Shown: positions 33,840-45,600 of the stretch, piece after piece | Layout: the number at the start of each line of letters is the position of its first letter | Position numbering within the stretch: position 1 is the stretch's first letter | Source of the DNA: Oenanthe sinensis | Lineage: Eukaryota > Streptophyta > Magnoliopsida > Apiales > Apiaceae | Length of the DNA: 64,000 nucleotides | Direction of reading: 5' to 3' | Assembly: GCA_028671895.1 (NCBI GenBank) | Contig: CM053800.1 | Location: 19,365,886-19,429,885 of the forward strand | The notes under the pieces: model-generated | The model's input: only the letters and a program-made list of their open reading frames with translations | Told to the model about the DNA's origin: nothing | Databases searched by the model: none | Position numbers and translations under genes: made by a program

Positions 33840-34653
33840 GCTTTGAGTTTAATCTATAATATCAAGATTAAAGGGATTATATTACATTGAACATTATTCA
33901 CGAAAGGCTTAATCGAATCACCGATTTATTATTATTACTTGGGTAGCAATGATGTATTACTAGATGCCACTCATTGTTTACAATTTTAATTAGATATTAA
34001 AATTGTTGCCAACGTAATAATAACCTACAGGATCACACACAAAGAACGCTTGAAGGAGAAATAATTTAAATTGTGAATTTAAATTAAATAAGTATTTTAT
34101 TTTATTTATGATATTAATTAAGTATGACTTAATTAATTATATAAATAGAATAAATGAATTATTTAAACTAATTCCAAAATTAATAATTAATTAATTAAGT
34201 GAGACTTAATTAAATAATTTAGAATTTTGGATTAGTATTAAGTATAATTGGATTATAATTAGAAAACATATTTTTCTCTCTATATAATCTCTTTATGGGC
34301 TGATTTAATAATAGGGACATATTTTTACTAAAACCCTAGCCGTTTTGAGAAAAGAGGAAGATAGAGAGAGAGAGAGAGAAGTAGTTTTCGGGTGCTAGTA
34401 CACATCAATCCTTCATGAAAAGTGTTCGTGTGGATACTGTAGAGCATAGATCGCGAGAGCGGGATACGTGGTGATTAAACAAGCTTTGGACCTCCATTAA
34501 TCTTCCATTAATGAACTGTTAAAGCTTCTAAAGGTATTTATTCTTTATCTCCGAATTAAATCTTTTGTTTTCGCATGGATCCTGCGGAGGGTTTCGCTAT
34601 TTTGATTTATTTTTAGAGTTTATTCCGCTGCGTTTGTGCCTCGAAACCCTTCA
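33840..34653 (+). repeat. Solo LTR of copia family E, right part
   Basis: Continues the LTR begun at 6860 and ends CGAAACCCTTCA. It contains its own TATA-like CTCTCTATATAATC (about 34277-34290) and a short GA microsatellite (34361-34379). Confidence 0.9.
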
Positions 34654-34658
34654 GAAGA
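34654..34658. repeat. Target duplication GAAGA, right copy
   Basis: Follows the solo LTR directly; pairs with 6855-6859. Confidence 0.93.
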
Positions 34659-35423
34659 GGATGACACTATACATGCCTCTAGTTTGATCTATAATATAAG
34701 GTTAAACGGATTATATTACATTGCACATTATTCACGAAAGGTTTAATTGAATCACCAATTATTATTGTTACTTGGGTAGCAATGATGTATTACTAGATGC
34801 CGCTCATTTTTTATAATTTTATTATTAGATAATAAAATTATTACCAACGTAATAATAACCTAAAGGATCACACACAAAGAACGTCAAAACGGAGGTTTAT
34901 TTAAATTATGAATTTAAATATATTATTGTTTATTCGAATTTAATTATTGAATTAATTAAGTGGGACTTGATTAATTATATTAGAATTTGGATTTAATAAG
35001 TATTATTATTATTCGAATTTAATTATTGAATTAATTAAGTGGGAATTGATTAATTATATTAGAATTCAGATTTAATAATAATAATAACCCAAAGTCATAA
35101 TGGGTTTTGGGAAACCACATGGATTAGGCTAGAGAAAGAGAGAAAGAGATAGAGAGAGGCAAACAATTCGGCTAGTACTGACTCCGGTGATCGTAGGACG
35201 ATCGGGTATTCGTGTAGACTTCTTTGGAGAGCAGATCTTTACAACAAAGGGCTGCTGTGATTCATCTTTTCTGGACCATCATTAAACAGCATACGGAAAG
35301 TTTTGTTAAGGTACAGACTTCTTCACCATAATCATCCAACGTTATACATGGATCCTGCGATTGGGTTTCAATTTTTACTATTTTACGTTAATTCCACTGC
35401 ATTTTCATGCCCGAAACCCTTCA
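34659..35423 (+). repeat. Copia-E LTR (shared, 5' LTR of the long element), right part
   Basis: Continues the LTR begun at 6147 (GGATGACACTATACATG) to CCGAAACCCTTCA. Compared with the 3' LTR it lacks about 110 bases after GGATTAGG (near 35129), the stretch that holds the TATA box in the 3' LTR. Reconstructed length is about 1,478 bases. Confidence 0.9.
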
Positions 35424-35424
35424 A

Positions 35425-35436
35425 TGGCATCAGAGC
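35425..35436 (+). promoter_or_regulatory. Copia-E primer-binding site
   Basis: TGGCATCAGAGC starts two bases after the LTR end; complement of initiator-Met tRNA with one mismatch. Confidence 0.88.
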
Positions 35437-37193
35437 TACGTGTATAATGGGATGATTTGGTTATGTGTTTAACAGTTTTTCGATGTATGTAAACATATAT
35501 ATGATATGCCATGACTATATATTGATATATATGTTTTATATGATTTTGAATATATGATATTCATGTATTGTATAATCATGGTATGATTGTGTGTATTGCT
35601 GTATGTATATGATACACGTTTTTTCTTGTTATGGAAATCGTATTCGATACGAATTTTGAAACGACTTCGGTAGATTTTCTGAAATCTGTGTCCAGTGTCC
35701 GATTTTCGCAAATGATATGTGTTTTCTGACTAGAATCGTGTTACTGAGAAATACTGACATAGTCAGCTTCTCGTCTGTAAGCCGTTTGACGACGATACAG
35801 GCCCTGTAATGGCGATTTATTATTTTATAAAATTTATTTGATTTTCTGAAATTTCAAAATTTATTATATATGATTATATGATATGTTTATATAATTTGAG
35901 ATATATTACATGTGTTATGTGATAACATGATGAATGGTTATGGCCTAAAGACCCATAGGATAGTGGTTTTGTTTTATGGTTTTGGTTTCTAAATACGACT
36001 TGCATGTCGTTTATTCATTGTAATTGTTAATCTCGAATGTAACTCGAGTTCTTCTTGTAATTTCATTAGAATAGATTTATTTATTATTCAATGTAATTGT
36101 TCAATGAAGACTTGGAAGCAAGGAAGCTAGGAGGCAATCCAGATGATGGAGCAATAAAGAAGATAAAGACATGTAATAGTGTAATATTTAAAACAACCAT
36201 AGATTGACCTTGATAATTTCATTAGCTTGGAAATATCACATAGGATGGGGCCATAACCAAACACGTTTAATTTACGCATAATACATATATGTATATTAAT
36301 GCATGTATAGATACGTATGTGTTAGAATGATGTATGTATTAGATACGACACCCATGCCATGTCTGCTTAAGAAAGATAAAATCTGTAATGATTCAAGATT
36401 TTAAAATTAAACAAACGATCATGAGATTCTTGTGTTTATGAAACACAGTATTGAATATGAATTTTCTTTTTCTAATATGGGGAGATTTTGTCAAAAGCGA
36501 ATTATTATTCGTAAGAAAGTTGGGTTTTAAGTGAGACCGCTTGTGACTTCTCCGACGATCTGGAAATTGAACCATTGACGAATATTAAAATGGAGTATTT
36601 GATCAAGGAAAAATTGAGAATCTCTTTATGATGGGAACATGATCGTTCATATAAACATTAAAATCCTTAAATACATATTAAGTTAATTGGATGTCTTCCA
36701 ATGTTTAATACTCGTCAAGATCTAGATTGAGAAGGAGTGGGTTTGCCAAAGCAAGGTGCTTTTATCAATCATGGGAAGACGTGATAAGTAAGTGACTTAG
36801 TTTGTTGAAACATTGGGTCTAACTTAACTAAATCATCACAATAGGATTGTGGGTTTAGAGGCATAGAGTTTGGTAAGATTTATTGGATAAATGTGTACAA
36901 AGTGTTGTTCCGCCAAACTATCCAAGAGTTATATTTGATATAATCAACTAATGTTGTCTACCTAAATAGTCATGTTTTGGGTGTATTAGCCAATGCTATC
37001 TTAAAACATGGATGAAATGTGGATCTTGGCTCACTAGAAAGATTTAATGAAATACTTTCCGAATTAATAGTTAGGGCTATTGATTTGATAAAAATAGTGG
37101 GAGATATATTTTATGAATGTATATGATAATCACTTGAACATAATTAAACTTCTGCAACTAACTAATATGCATTTTAAACATTGTAGATATTTA
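35437..37193 (+). other. Copia-E untranslated leader
   Basis: 1.76 kb of AT-rich sequence between primer site and gag, unusually long for a copia leader. It includes a TATATG-rich zone (35490-35620). I see no gene and no clear inserted element. Confidence 0.65.
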
Positions 37194-38099
37194 ATGGCAA
37201 ACAACACAAATAACTTCTCTGTGAGAGCAACCCTTGAGAAGGACAAGCTGACAGGAACTAACTTCCTTGATTGGAATAGGAATTTGAGGATTGTCCTCAG
37301 GCATGAACGAAAGCTTCACGCCATTGAAATTCCTTCACCTGCTCCTCCTGCTGAGAATGCAACTCGTATTCAGCAAAATGCTTATTAGAAGCATATTGAT
37401 GATGCGAATGATGTTGCGTGTCTCATGATGGCAACCATAATTGTTGAGCTTCAAAAACAACATGAGCATATGGATGCTTATGAGATGATTGAACACCTTC
37501 AAAGAATGTTTGAGGGACAAGCTCATCAAGAAAGGTTCGACATGAGCAAAGCACTGTATGCTTGCAAATAGGGAGAGCGTGAACCTGTTCAACCACATGT
37601 TCTAAAGATGATAGGTTATATTGAGTATCTTGATACTTTGGGTTTCCCGATTGGTCCGGAAGCTCAAATTGACTTGATCTTGCAATCTTTGAACCGTTAC
37701 TATACTCATTGTGTTATGAACTACAATATGAATGAGATAGATAAAACACCCACTGAATTGTTGGCCATATTACGAACTACTGAAACCAACATGAAAAAGG
37801 ATGAACCTGTTGTCATGTTGATGGTAGATAACAAAGGTAAGGCTAATATGAAAGGCAAATGGAAGGGAAAGAAGAAGATTGGATCTGCTTCTGGTCCCAA
37901 GCCAAAGGCTAATCCCAAACAGGCTTTAAAGCCTAAGGGTGCTGTTGCAAAGGGTGATTGTCACCACTATGGTAAACCAGGTCATTGAAAGAGAAACTGT
38001 TATGTTTATTTGGAGGATCTGAAGAAGAAAAAGGCTGGTCAAGCTTCTGATTCAGGTATTTATGTTATAGAGGTCAATTTGTCTACTTCTACATACTAG
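37194..38099 (+). pseudogene. Copia-E gag
   Basis: Gag of about 300 codons, ATG 37194 in TTTAATGGCAAAC, starting MANNTNNFSVRA and containing LTGTNFLDWNRNLRIV, the common N-terminal domain of non-SIRE copia Gags. One frame throughout, broken by TAG 37386-37388, TAG 37569-37571 and TGA 37986-37988. The zinc knuckle is damaged: CHHYGKPGH-stop-KRNC, with the second Cys read as Tyr and the usual Trp codon now TGA. It ends at TAG 38097-38099 where the protease should begin. Confidence 0.9.
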
Positions 38100-40996
38100 A
38101 TGTGGTTCTCACATTTGTATAAATGTGTAGGAACTACAAAGGAGTAGGACTTTGGATAAATGAGAGGTCGACCTACGAGTTGGCAATAGAGCAAAGGATG
38201 CTGCTTTAGCTGTAGGGACTTATTGTTTATCATTGCCCACTGGGCTTATTTTAGAACTTGAGAACTGGTTTAACGTGCCTGCAATTTGCAGAAACATTAT
38301 TTCGGTTTCTTGTTTGGACAAGAGAGGTTTTGCATTTCAATTCAGAACAATAGTTGTTCCTTTTCTTTGAATAATGTTACCTATGGGGTTGCACGTTTAT
38401 TTCACGGTTTATATGTTCTTGATTTAGACACTCTTATCTATAATGTGAATAAAAAACGTCTTAAAACTAATGAATCAAATCAAACATACCTCTGGCACTG
38501 TCGTTTAGGCCATATAAATGAGAAGCGCATTTTCAAGTTACATAAAGATGGATACTTGGATAAGTTTGAATTTGAATCATACGAAGCATATGAACCTTGT
38601 CTTATTAGAAAAATGACTAAAGCTCCTTTTACTAGACAAGGTGAAAGGGCCACTGAACGATTAGAACTTATACATAGTGATGTATTTGGTCCTATGCGTA
38701 CTATGGCAAGAGGTGGCTTTTACTACTTTATCACATTTACTGATGATTTTAGTAGATATTGATATGTGTATCTTATGAATAATAAATCCAATTCTTTTGA
38801 AAAGTTGAAAGAATACAAAGCTGAAGTAGAAAAGCAAAATGGCGGAAGTATTAAGACTCTATGATCTGATCGTGGAGGTGAATACTTAAGCCATGAATTT
38901 AAAAGTTTATTAAAAGAGTGTGGTATTGTATCACAACTCACTCCTCCCGGAATCCCACAATTGAACGGAGTTTCTGAGATGAGGAATCGTACTTTGTTGG
39001 ACATGGTGCGATCGATGATGAGTCATGCAGATCTTCCAATTAGTTTCTGGGGCTACGCCCTGGAGACGGCTGCTTATACACTTAACCGAGTTCCTACTAA
39101 AATGGTTAAGAAGACTCCGTATGAGATATGGGTTGAGAAACGTCATAGCATGTCATTTATGAAAATTTGGGGATGTGAGGCGTTTGTGAAATGTCTAACT
39201 TCTGACAAGCTAGGACTTAAATCAGAAAAATGTAATTTTGTGAGATACCCAATTGAAACAAAAGGTTATTCTTTCTATAATCCTTCAGAGAACAAAGTGT
39301 TTGTTGGTCGAACTGCAGTGTTCCTTGAAAAAGAAATGCTGTCTAAGAAAGAGAGTGAGAGGATAATAGATCTCGATGAAATTCGAGACCCACATGATAA
39401 CAATGAACCAATGGAGGAACCTGAGCAGAATGTACAAGAAAACAATATTGCTCGGGAAACACAGGTTGTTCGTAGGTCTGGTAGGATTCGCCATGAGACC
39501 GAGAGATATTATAGATTTCTCTTGACTCAAGATGGTGATGTGACGCTTGTGGATGAAGATGAGCCTCTCACGTACCAAGACGCTATGAACACTCTAGAAT
39601 CTAAGAGATGACTGGATGCCCTGAAATCTGAGATGGAATCCATGTATACTAATCAAGTTTGGACTTTGGTTGATCCACTTGAAGGGGTAAAACCTATAGA
39701 GTGCAAGTGGGTTTTCAAAAATAAGACCAACATGGATGGGAATGTACAGACCTATAAAGCACGATTGGTGGCAAAAGGTTTCAAGCAAATTCATGGTATT
39801 AACTATGATGAAACTTTTTCACCAGTGGCTATGGTCAAGTCCATCAGGATTTTACTTGCTATAGTTGCTTACCATGACTATGAAATCTGGCAAATGGATG
39901 TCAAAACCGCTTACTTAAATGGGAGCCTTGAAGAAGATGTGGATGTGTACATGACACAGCCGGAAGGTTTTGTTGATCCAATGGATGCTGGAAAGGTATA
40001 TAAGTTGCGTCGATCCATTTATGGATTGAAACAAGCCTCGAGGAGATGGAACATTCGTTTTGATGAAACCGTCAAAGAGTTTGGGTTTATTCAAAATGAA
40101 GATGAACATGTGTTTACTAAAAGGTTAGTGGGAGCAATGTGGCATTCCTAGTATTATATGTTGATGATATATTAATAATAGGGAATGACATTCCTTTTTT
40201 ACAGGCTGTTAAGACTTGGTTGAGTAAGAATTTCTCAATGAGAGACTTAGGCGAAGCGACCTATATTTTAGGTATCAGGATCTATAGAGATAGATCAAGA
40301 AGAATGATCGGCCTAAGTCAGAGTACATACATTGACAAAGTTTTGCATCGATTTGTCCCGATGTCTCATGGGATATCGATCTCAAAAGATAACAGTCCTA
40401 AATCATTGGATGATAAGGACCGTATGAGTAAAGTTCGATATGCTTCAGCAATTGGTTCTATAATGTATGAAATGATATGTACTCATCCTGATGTCTCGTA
40501 TACTTTGAGCATGACGAGTAGATACCAGTCTAATCCAGGTGAAGGTCACTGGACAACAGTCAATAATATTATTAAGTACTTGAAGAGGACTAAAGATCAA
40601 TTCTTGATATACGGAGGAGAAGATAAGCTGGTTGTAAAAGGTTACACCGATGCTAGTTTCTAGACAGACAAGGATGATTCGATTTCTCAGTCTGGGTTTT
40701 GTTTTGTCTAAATGGAGGTGCTGTAAGTTGGAAAAGTTCGAAGTAAGAGACAATTGTTGATTCTACAATAGAGCTTGAGTATATTTATGCTTGTGAAGTA
40801 GTCAAGGAGGCTGTTTAGGGATGTACTTAGGAGATATCACCTAATTAATGAGATTAATGATGAAGGAGATATACATATATGTAAAGTGCATACTAATAAG
40901 AATAATGCAGACCCACTAACTAAGGCTTTGTCGCAGCAGAAGCATGAAGGTCATACTAATTCCATGGGTATTAGATACATAAGAGATTGGCTCTAG
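38100..40996 (+). pseudogene. Copia-E pol (PR-INT-RT-RNase H)
   Basis: Polyprotein remnant ending TAG 40994-40996. The protease start is truncated (CGSHIC remains near 38105; the DTG box is lost to a small deletion). Integrase: finger WHCRLGHINEKR, but one Cys of the CX2C pair reads Tyr (EAYEPC); HSDVFGP; SDRGGEY; NGVSEMRNRTLLDMVR. Reverse transcriptase: DVKTAYLNGSLEED and an intact YVDDILIIG (about 40156). RNase H: GYTDASF and ALSQQKHEGHTNSM, with an internal deletion near 40820. Stops at 38760-38762, 38862-38864, 39609-39611 and 40661-40663; frameshifts near 40140 and 40710. The extra Val-Asp in NGSLEEDVDVYM looks like a 6-base duplication. Distinct from the SIRE polyproteins. Confidence 0.93.
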
Positions 40997-41000
40997 TACA

Positions 41001-41010
41001 AGTGGAAGAT
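41001..41010 (+). promoter_or_regulatory. Copia-E polypurine tract
   Basis: AGTGGAAGAT immediately before the LTR start; the same sequence precedes the shared LTR at 6137-6146. Confidence 0.85.
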
Positions 41011-41157
41011 TGTTAGTATTGGTGTCCTAGAGATAGTATTTTTAATGTTTTATTGAAAATTATTATGTTATGTGATTATTTAATTAATATTTATTATGTC
41101 TTTATTTACTATGTCATAAATTGAAAGAATAATAAATGTCCTTGGAATATTAATACG

Positions 41158-41160
<3 letters not shown>

Positions 41161-41198
<38 letters not shown>
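41161..41198. repeat. (TA)19 microsatellite
   Basis: Uninterrupted TA units in the E 3' LTR; the shared LTR has only a few TA units at the same place (about 6297-6306). Confidence 0.95.
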
Positions 41199-41200
<2 letters not shown>

Positions 41201-42241
41201 TATGTGACTTAAAAATGAGATTATTTGAATAGTATTTTATTCCTAAAATTCCCTAGTCAAGTATTATTATTTAAGGACAGTAATAATGCAATAAGACTAG
41301 TATGTTTGTTGATAGATGACCACATCTCATTGGTCATAGGTATGGTGATACTAAAGTCAAGAACATAAGTGTATGTATCAATACATGACACTGGAAAGAC
41401 CTGCCGTGAGATTCTACATGTTAATAAGTGTCATAAGAAATCTCACAGTGATAATGATATAATGATCCTCTGACTTGAAATCGTTATATTTATATACGAG
41501 AATTAATATACTTTGATTACACTCAAAGTTACCTTTAACTGGGTAATGATAAAGGTGTACATTGGGTATGCTATGAATCGTATAGGTAATATGAATGATA
41601 GATATATGATTTAACCCTCCAATTCTAGGAGTGATATTATTGGCCTTTTAATTGAGTGAGACTATGAAATGCATGGCCATACTTAAATATTGATTTGTTT
41701 AAATAGTCTACTCATTGATCAAGGAAACAAAGATTAAACGTTGAAGAGGATGACATTATACATGCCTCGAGTTTGATCTATAATATAAGGTTAAATGGAT
41801 TATATTACATTGCACATTATTCATGAAAGGTTTAATTGAATCACCAATTATTACTGTTACTTGGGTAGCAATGATGTATTACTAGATGCCGCTCATTGTT
41901 TATAATTTTATTATTAGATAATAAAATTATTGCCAACGTAATAATAACCTAAAGGGTCACACACAAAGAACGTCAAAACTGAGGTTTATTTAAATTATGA
42001 ATTTAAATATATTATTGTTTATTCGAATTTAATTATTGAATTAATTAAGTGGGACTTGATTAATTATATTAGAATTCGGATTTAATAAGTATTATTATTA
42101 TTCGAATTTAATTATTGAATTAATTAAGTGAGACTTGATTAATTATATTAGAATTCAGATTTAATAATAATAATAACCCAAAGTCATAATGGGTTTTGGA
42201 AACCACATGGATTAGGGTTAGGCCCAAAATCTCTCTCTCTC

Positions 42242-42253
42242 CTATATATACAT
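42242..42253 (+). promoter_or_regulatory. Copia-E TATA box
   Basis: CTATATATACAT after a CT-rich run in the 3' LTR. It is missing from the 5' LTR copy through a deletion near 35129. Confidence 0.6.
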
Positions 42254-42332
42254 AATGATGTATAGTATTAGGGTTTAATCATCAGATTTCGTTTTTAGAG
42301 AAAAACCCTAGCTGCTCAACATTAAGAGAGGT

Positions 42333-42333
<1 letters not shown>

Positions 42334-42371
<38 letters not shown>
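42334..42371. repeat. (GA)n microsatellite
   Basis: About 19 GA units in the E 3' LTR, downstream of the TATA box. Confidence 0.95.
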
Positions 42372-42376
<5 letters not shown>

Positions 42377-42638
42377 AACAATTCGGCTAGTACCGACTCC
42401 GGTGATCGTAGGACGATCGGGCATTCGTGTGGACTTCTTTGGAGAGCAGATCTTTACAACAAAGGGCTGCTGTGATTCATCTTTTCTGGACATCCATTAA
42501 ACAGCATACGGAAGGCTTTGTTAAGGTAAAGACTTCTTCACCATAATCATCCAACATTATATATAGATCCTACGATTGGGTTTCAATTTTTATTATTTTA
42601 CGTTAATTCCGCTGCGTTTTTATGCCTAAAACCCTTCA

Positions 42639-45600
42639 TATACATTTCCAAATTTCTTTACAAGTACAAGAGAAGTTTGTTCATCTAGTCTGAACATAAA
42701 ATTCTATGATCTTTTGCTTGCTTGACTTGTATCTAGCTTCTTCTTTGATCTTGTCTCAGAGTAATGTTGCCTTAGCTCTTCTTCCTTTTCATCTAGTCTT
42801 GCTTTTACCAAATCCCTCGCTTCAACTTCAAGAGTGTTGACAGGAGGTGGATCTTCTAATCTTAGAAATGCAGTTGAATTTGTCTTTGAGATAGACTCGA
42901 AGGCTAGTGATTGTCTTTTTGAAAATACAAACACCGTTATTCTTTTTGGAAAGTCTTTCACTCTGGTAGTGTCATGCATAGACTCTTCTGCCAATTTCTC
43001 CACTAGGATATCTTGAATGATCATCAAATCCTTCTTATCGGATTTGATAGTGGATCTTTTACCCTAGAAAAGACTTTTCTGATGATGTCAAAATTGTTCC
43101 TTTTTAGCTTTGACAGTTCATTTCTCTTCTCCACTCCATCTTTCTTGTACAAGAAGTACTTTGTTCCATTTGGTTCAGTTTGGATGCAAGGTTCAGAATC
43201 CTTAATAATTTCAAGTTCTTCAGTGTCATCCTCCTTTCTAACATACAATGGATCCTCATAGTATCTGGTAGTTTCTACTAAATATCTTCTTGACATTTTG
43301 ATAGATTTGTTCAACCTGAATGTATAGATTAACTCAGCAGCCTTAAGGTCTTTTTCAGTTATGTTCTTCTTGCTTCTGAGTCTTCCCTCTACATACCGCA
43401 TGAACATTACTTGACTTGATTCCAGACCTTCATCTGACAAAGTTAGATTGTGTAGAGTTGTTGCTTTATAGTACTTGACCACCGGAGGTTTCTCAAATGC
43501 TTCGACACCGATCTAAAATCTTCTTCTCAATTAGATCTCTCAATATCTCATTCGACTTATGTCCCCCAAATATGACTTTCCTTTTTAGCGCATACAACTC
43601 CACTATATTCATTTTTTCGAAGCTCTGTGTCGACAAGATTCTTGACTCCAGTGTTGTTGTGTTGACATACATCTTCCAACCAAATTTCAGTGCACTTACT
43701 TGCACACTTGTTATTTCTTCTGATAGAACAACATAGAATTCATGAACATCTTGAAATTTTTCCCTTATGTCTCTGAACAGGTCAAGGACTTCTCTGTCTT
43801 TCTTCTTGCTAAGAGATAGCTCTTTCTTTTCCAGTAGACTCCTTGCTTCATCCCATTCAAGACCAACTTTAGATTCAATGTCCTTGATTCTGTTTCTTCT
43901 TTCGATTACATGTTGAACTCTTTTCCACTTCCTTTTCATTAATTCCTGAGCTTGAGCTACATCTTGAGTAATAACTTCATCCACACCAACTAGATATTCA
44001 TCTCCCCCTGAGCTGTATATTCCATTATCATTTTAGCTCCAACCACTTCTTGCACTCTTTTCTCCCCCTCAGTTAGGTTATCCTCCCTTTCTTCCGTAGC
44101 TTTCTGAGCTATAGAAGTCGATGGTTGAGTGGAAGGAGTTTTCTGAGCCAGCAGCTGTTGCACTAAATCTTTAAGTTCTTTCATTTCATTCCTCTACTGC
44201 TTTTGCACTTCCAAGATCGTTCATAAAGAACAATGAATTTCATGGACTTGGGCCTCTAGATTTAGAATCATTTGGGTGTGTGTTATGTGTGCATTGTGTG
44301 GGGTATTTATTTGGCTAGTGGGTGTCTCACCGCTCATTGTTACTATTTATTCTTGACCCTCAACACTCACACTCGGCTGATTAGGGTCAGGGAAATGAAG
44401 ATCACTCAGGTTTATTATATCACTCATCTCATTTTAAGCATCCTGATCTTATATACCTGCATGAAAATCCATATCCCTTCTATGGGTAAGTTGCCTCTCC
44501 GCTTGACCGCTTTGGGTGGGGAGAACTCCTTTTTCAAGAACTGGGGGAATTAGACCCAGTGTGGTCACCACTATGGATTCTGTAATGAATGGCAGAGCTG
44601 AAGAATCCGTGATGCCAGCTGAAGCTATTGAAAGTGTTACATGTTCAGAGGCACCCTGAACAGGTTCTACTACCGAAGCAGCAGATACTTTAAGTATAGA
44701 GTCCACATCCCTTCTATGGGTGTGTTGTCCCTCCGCCTGACCTGAAAAAATGGGGAGGACCTCTTTTGAAGGAGCTGGAATTGTAGATTCCAGGGGGGTC
44801 ACCACCTCAGGCAATGTAATGAGTGATAAGTTAGAGCCTGTGGTGCCCCACAACACCTGTGAAGGCAATTTCACTTAAAGTGGTGCTACTACTGATGTAG
44901 CTACTCCATGAATGGAGACCTCTTCCCTTCTAAAGGAGAGTTGCCTTTCCACTTCACCCAATTAGGGAGGGAAAACATCCTTACTAAGATATGGAGATAT
45001 TAAGTACAAGGGGGTCACCACATTTGACAATGTAATGAATGGCTCGTGAGAGTCAGTGAGGCCCCTACAATCTGTGAAAATAGATTCTAAATTAGAGTTA
45101 CCAAAACAGTACTGGCTACTGAAGTAGCTGATTGTGTTCCCATCTCTGGTTTAGCTCCCGTACCTTTCAAGAGTTGGTCAATTTCAGAATTGAGGTTACA
45201 AAGAAAAAGAATGTTCTCAGAGATTGGAGAATCAGGTTCCTTGCTCACAGATGCCTTAGGTTTAAAATTCTTTTACGACATTTTTGAGAAGGCAGAGCTG
45301 TAGGGGATATTTCAATAAATTCCTGATTCTGTAGGGATTCACTCCTATCATCTATATCAAGTGTTCTTTTTCTGGTTTCAGGAGAAATAGGAAGTGTTTG
45401 TTGATCTCTGGCAGTGGTTAGAACTGGTTGGTCGCCAAGTTCATTACCAACTTCGAAGGCCACTGAGGGATCAAGTGTGTGCACTGCCGGTTGAGGCACA
45501 GAAGTAGATATTGTGACAAATTCATCGTGAAGAAAAGCAGAAAAGTCAAAATCCAGAAGTGCACTTTCTTCTATTTATTCATCAGAAAGATTAGGAATGT

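Larger units (their letters stand above)
41011..42638 (+). repeat. Copia-E 3' LTR
   Basis: 1,628 bases, TGTTAGTATTGGTGTCC to AAAACCCTTCA, the only uninterrupted LTR of this family here. It is longer than its partners through a (TA)19 run, a (GA) run and the retained TATA segment. It is followed by minus-strand SIRE-C ORF2; TATAC at 42639-42643 may be a target duplication but no left partner survives. Confidence 0.94.

Noticed and set aside
35469..35711. 80-codon minus frame in the copia-E leader and similar short frames in LTRs
   Set aside because: Low-complexity translations with no domain; not preserved in sibling LTRs or leaders.
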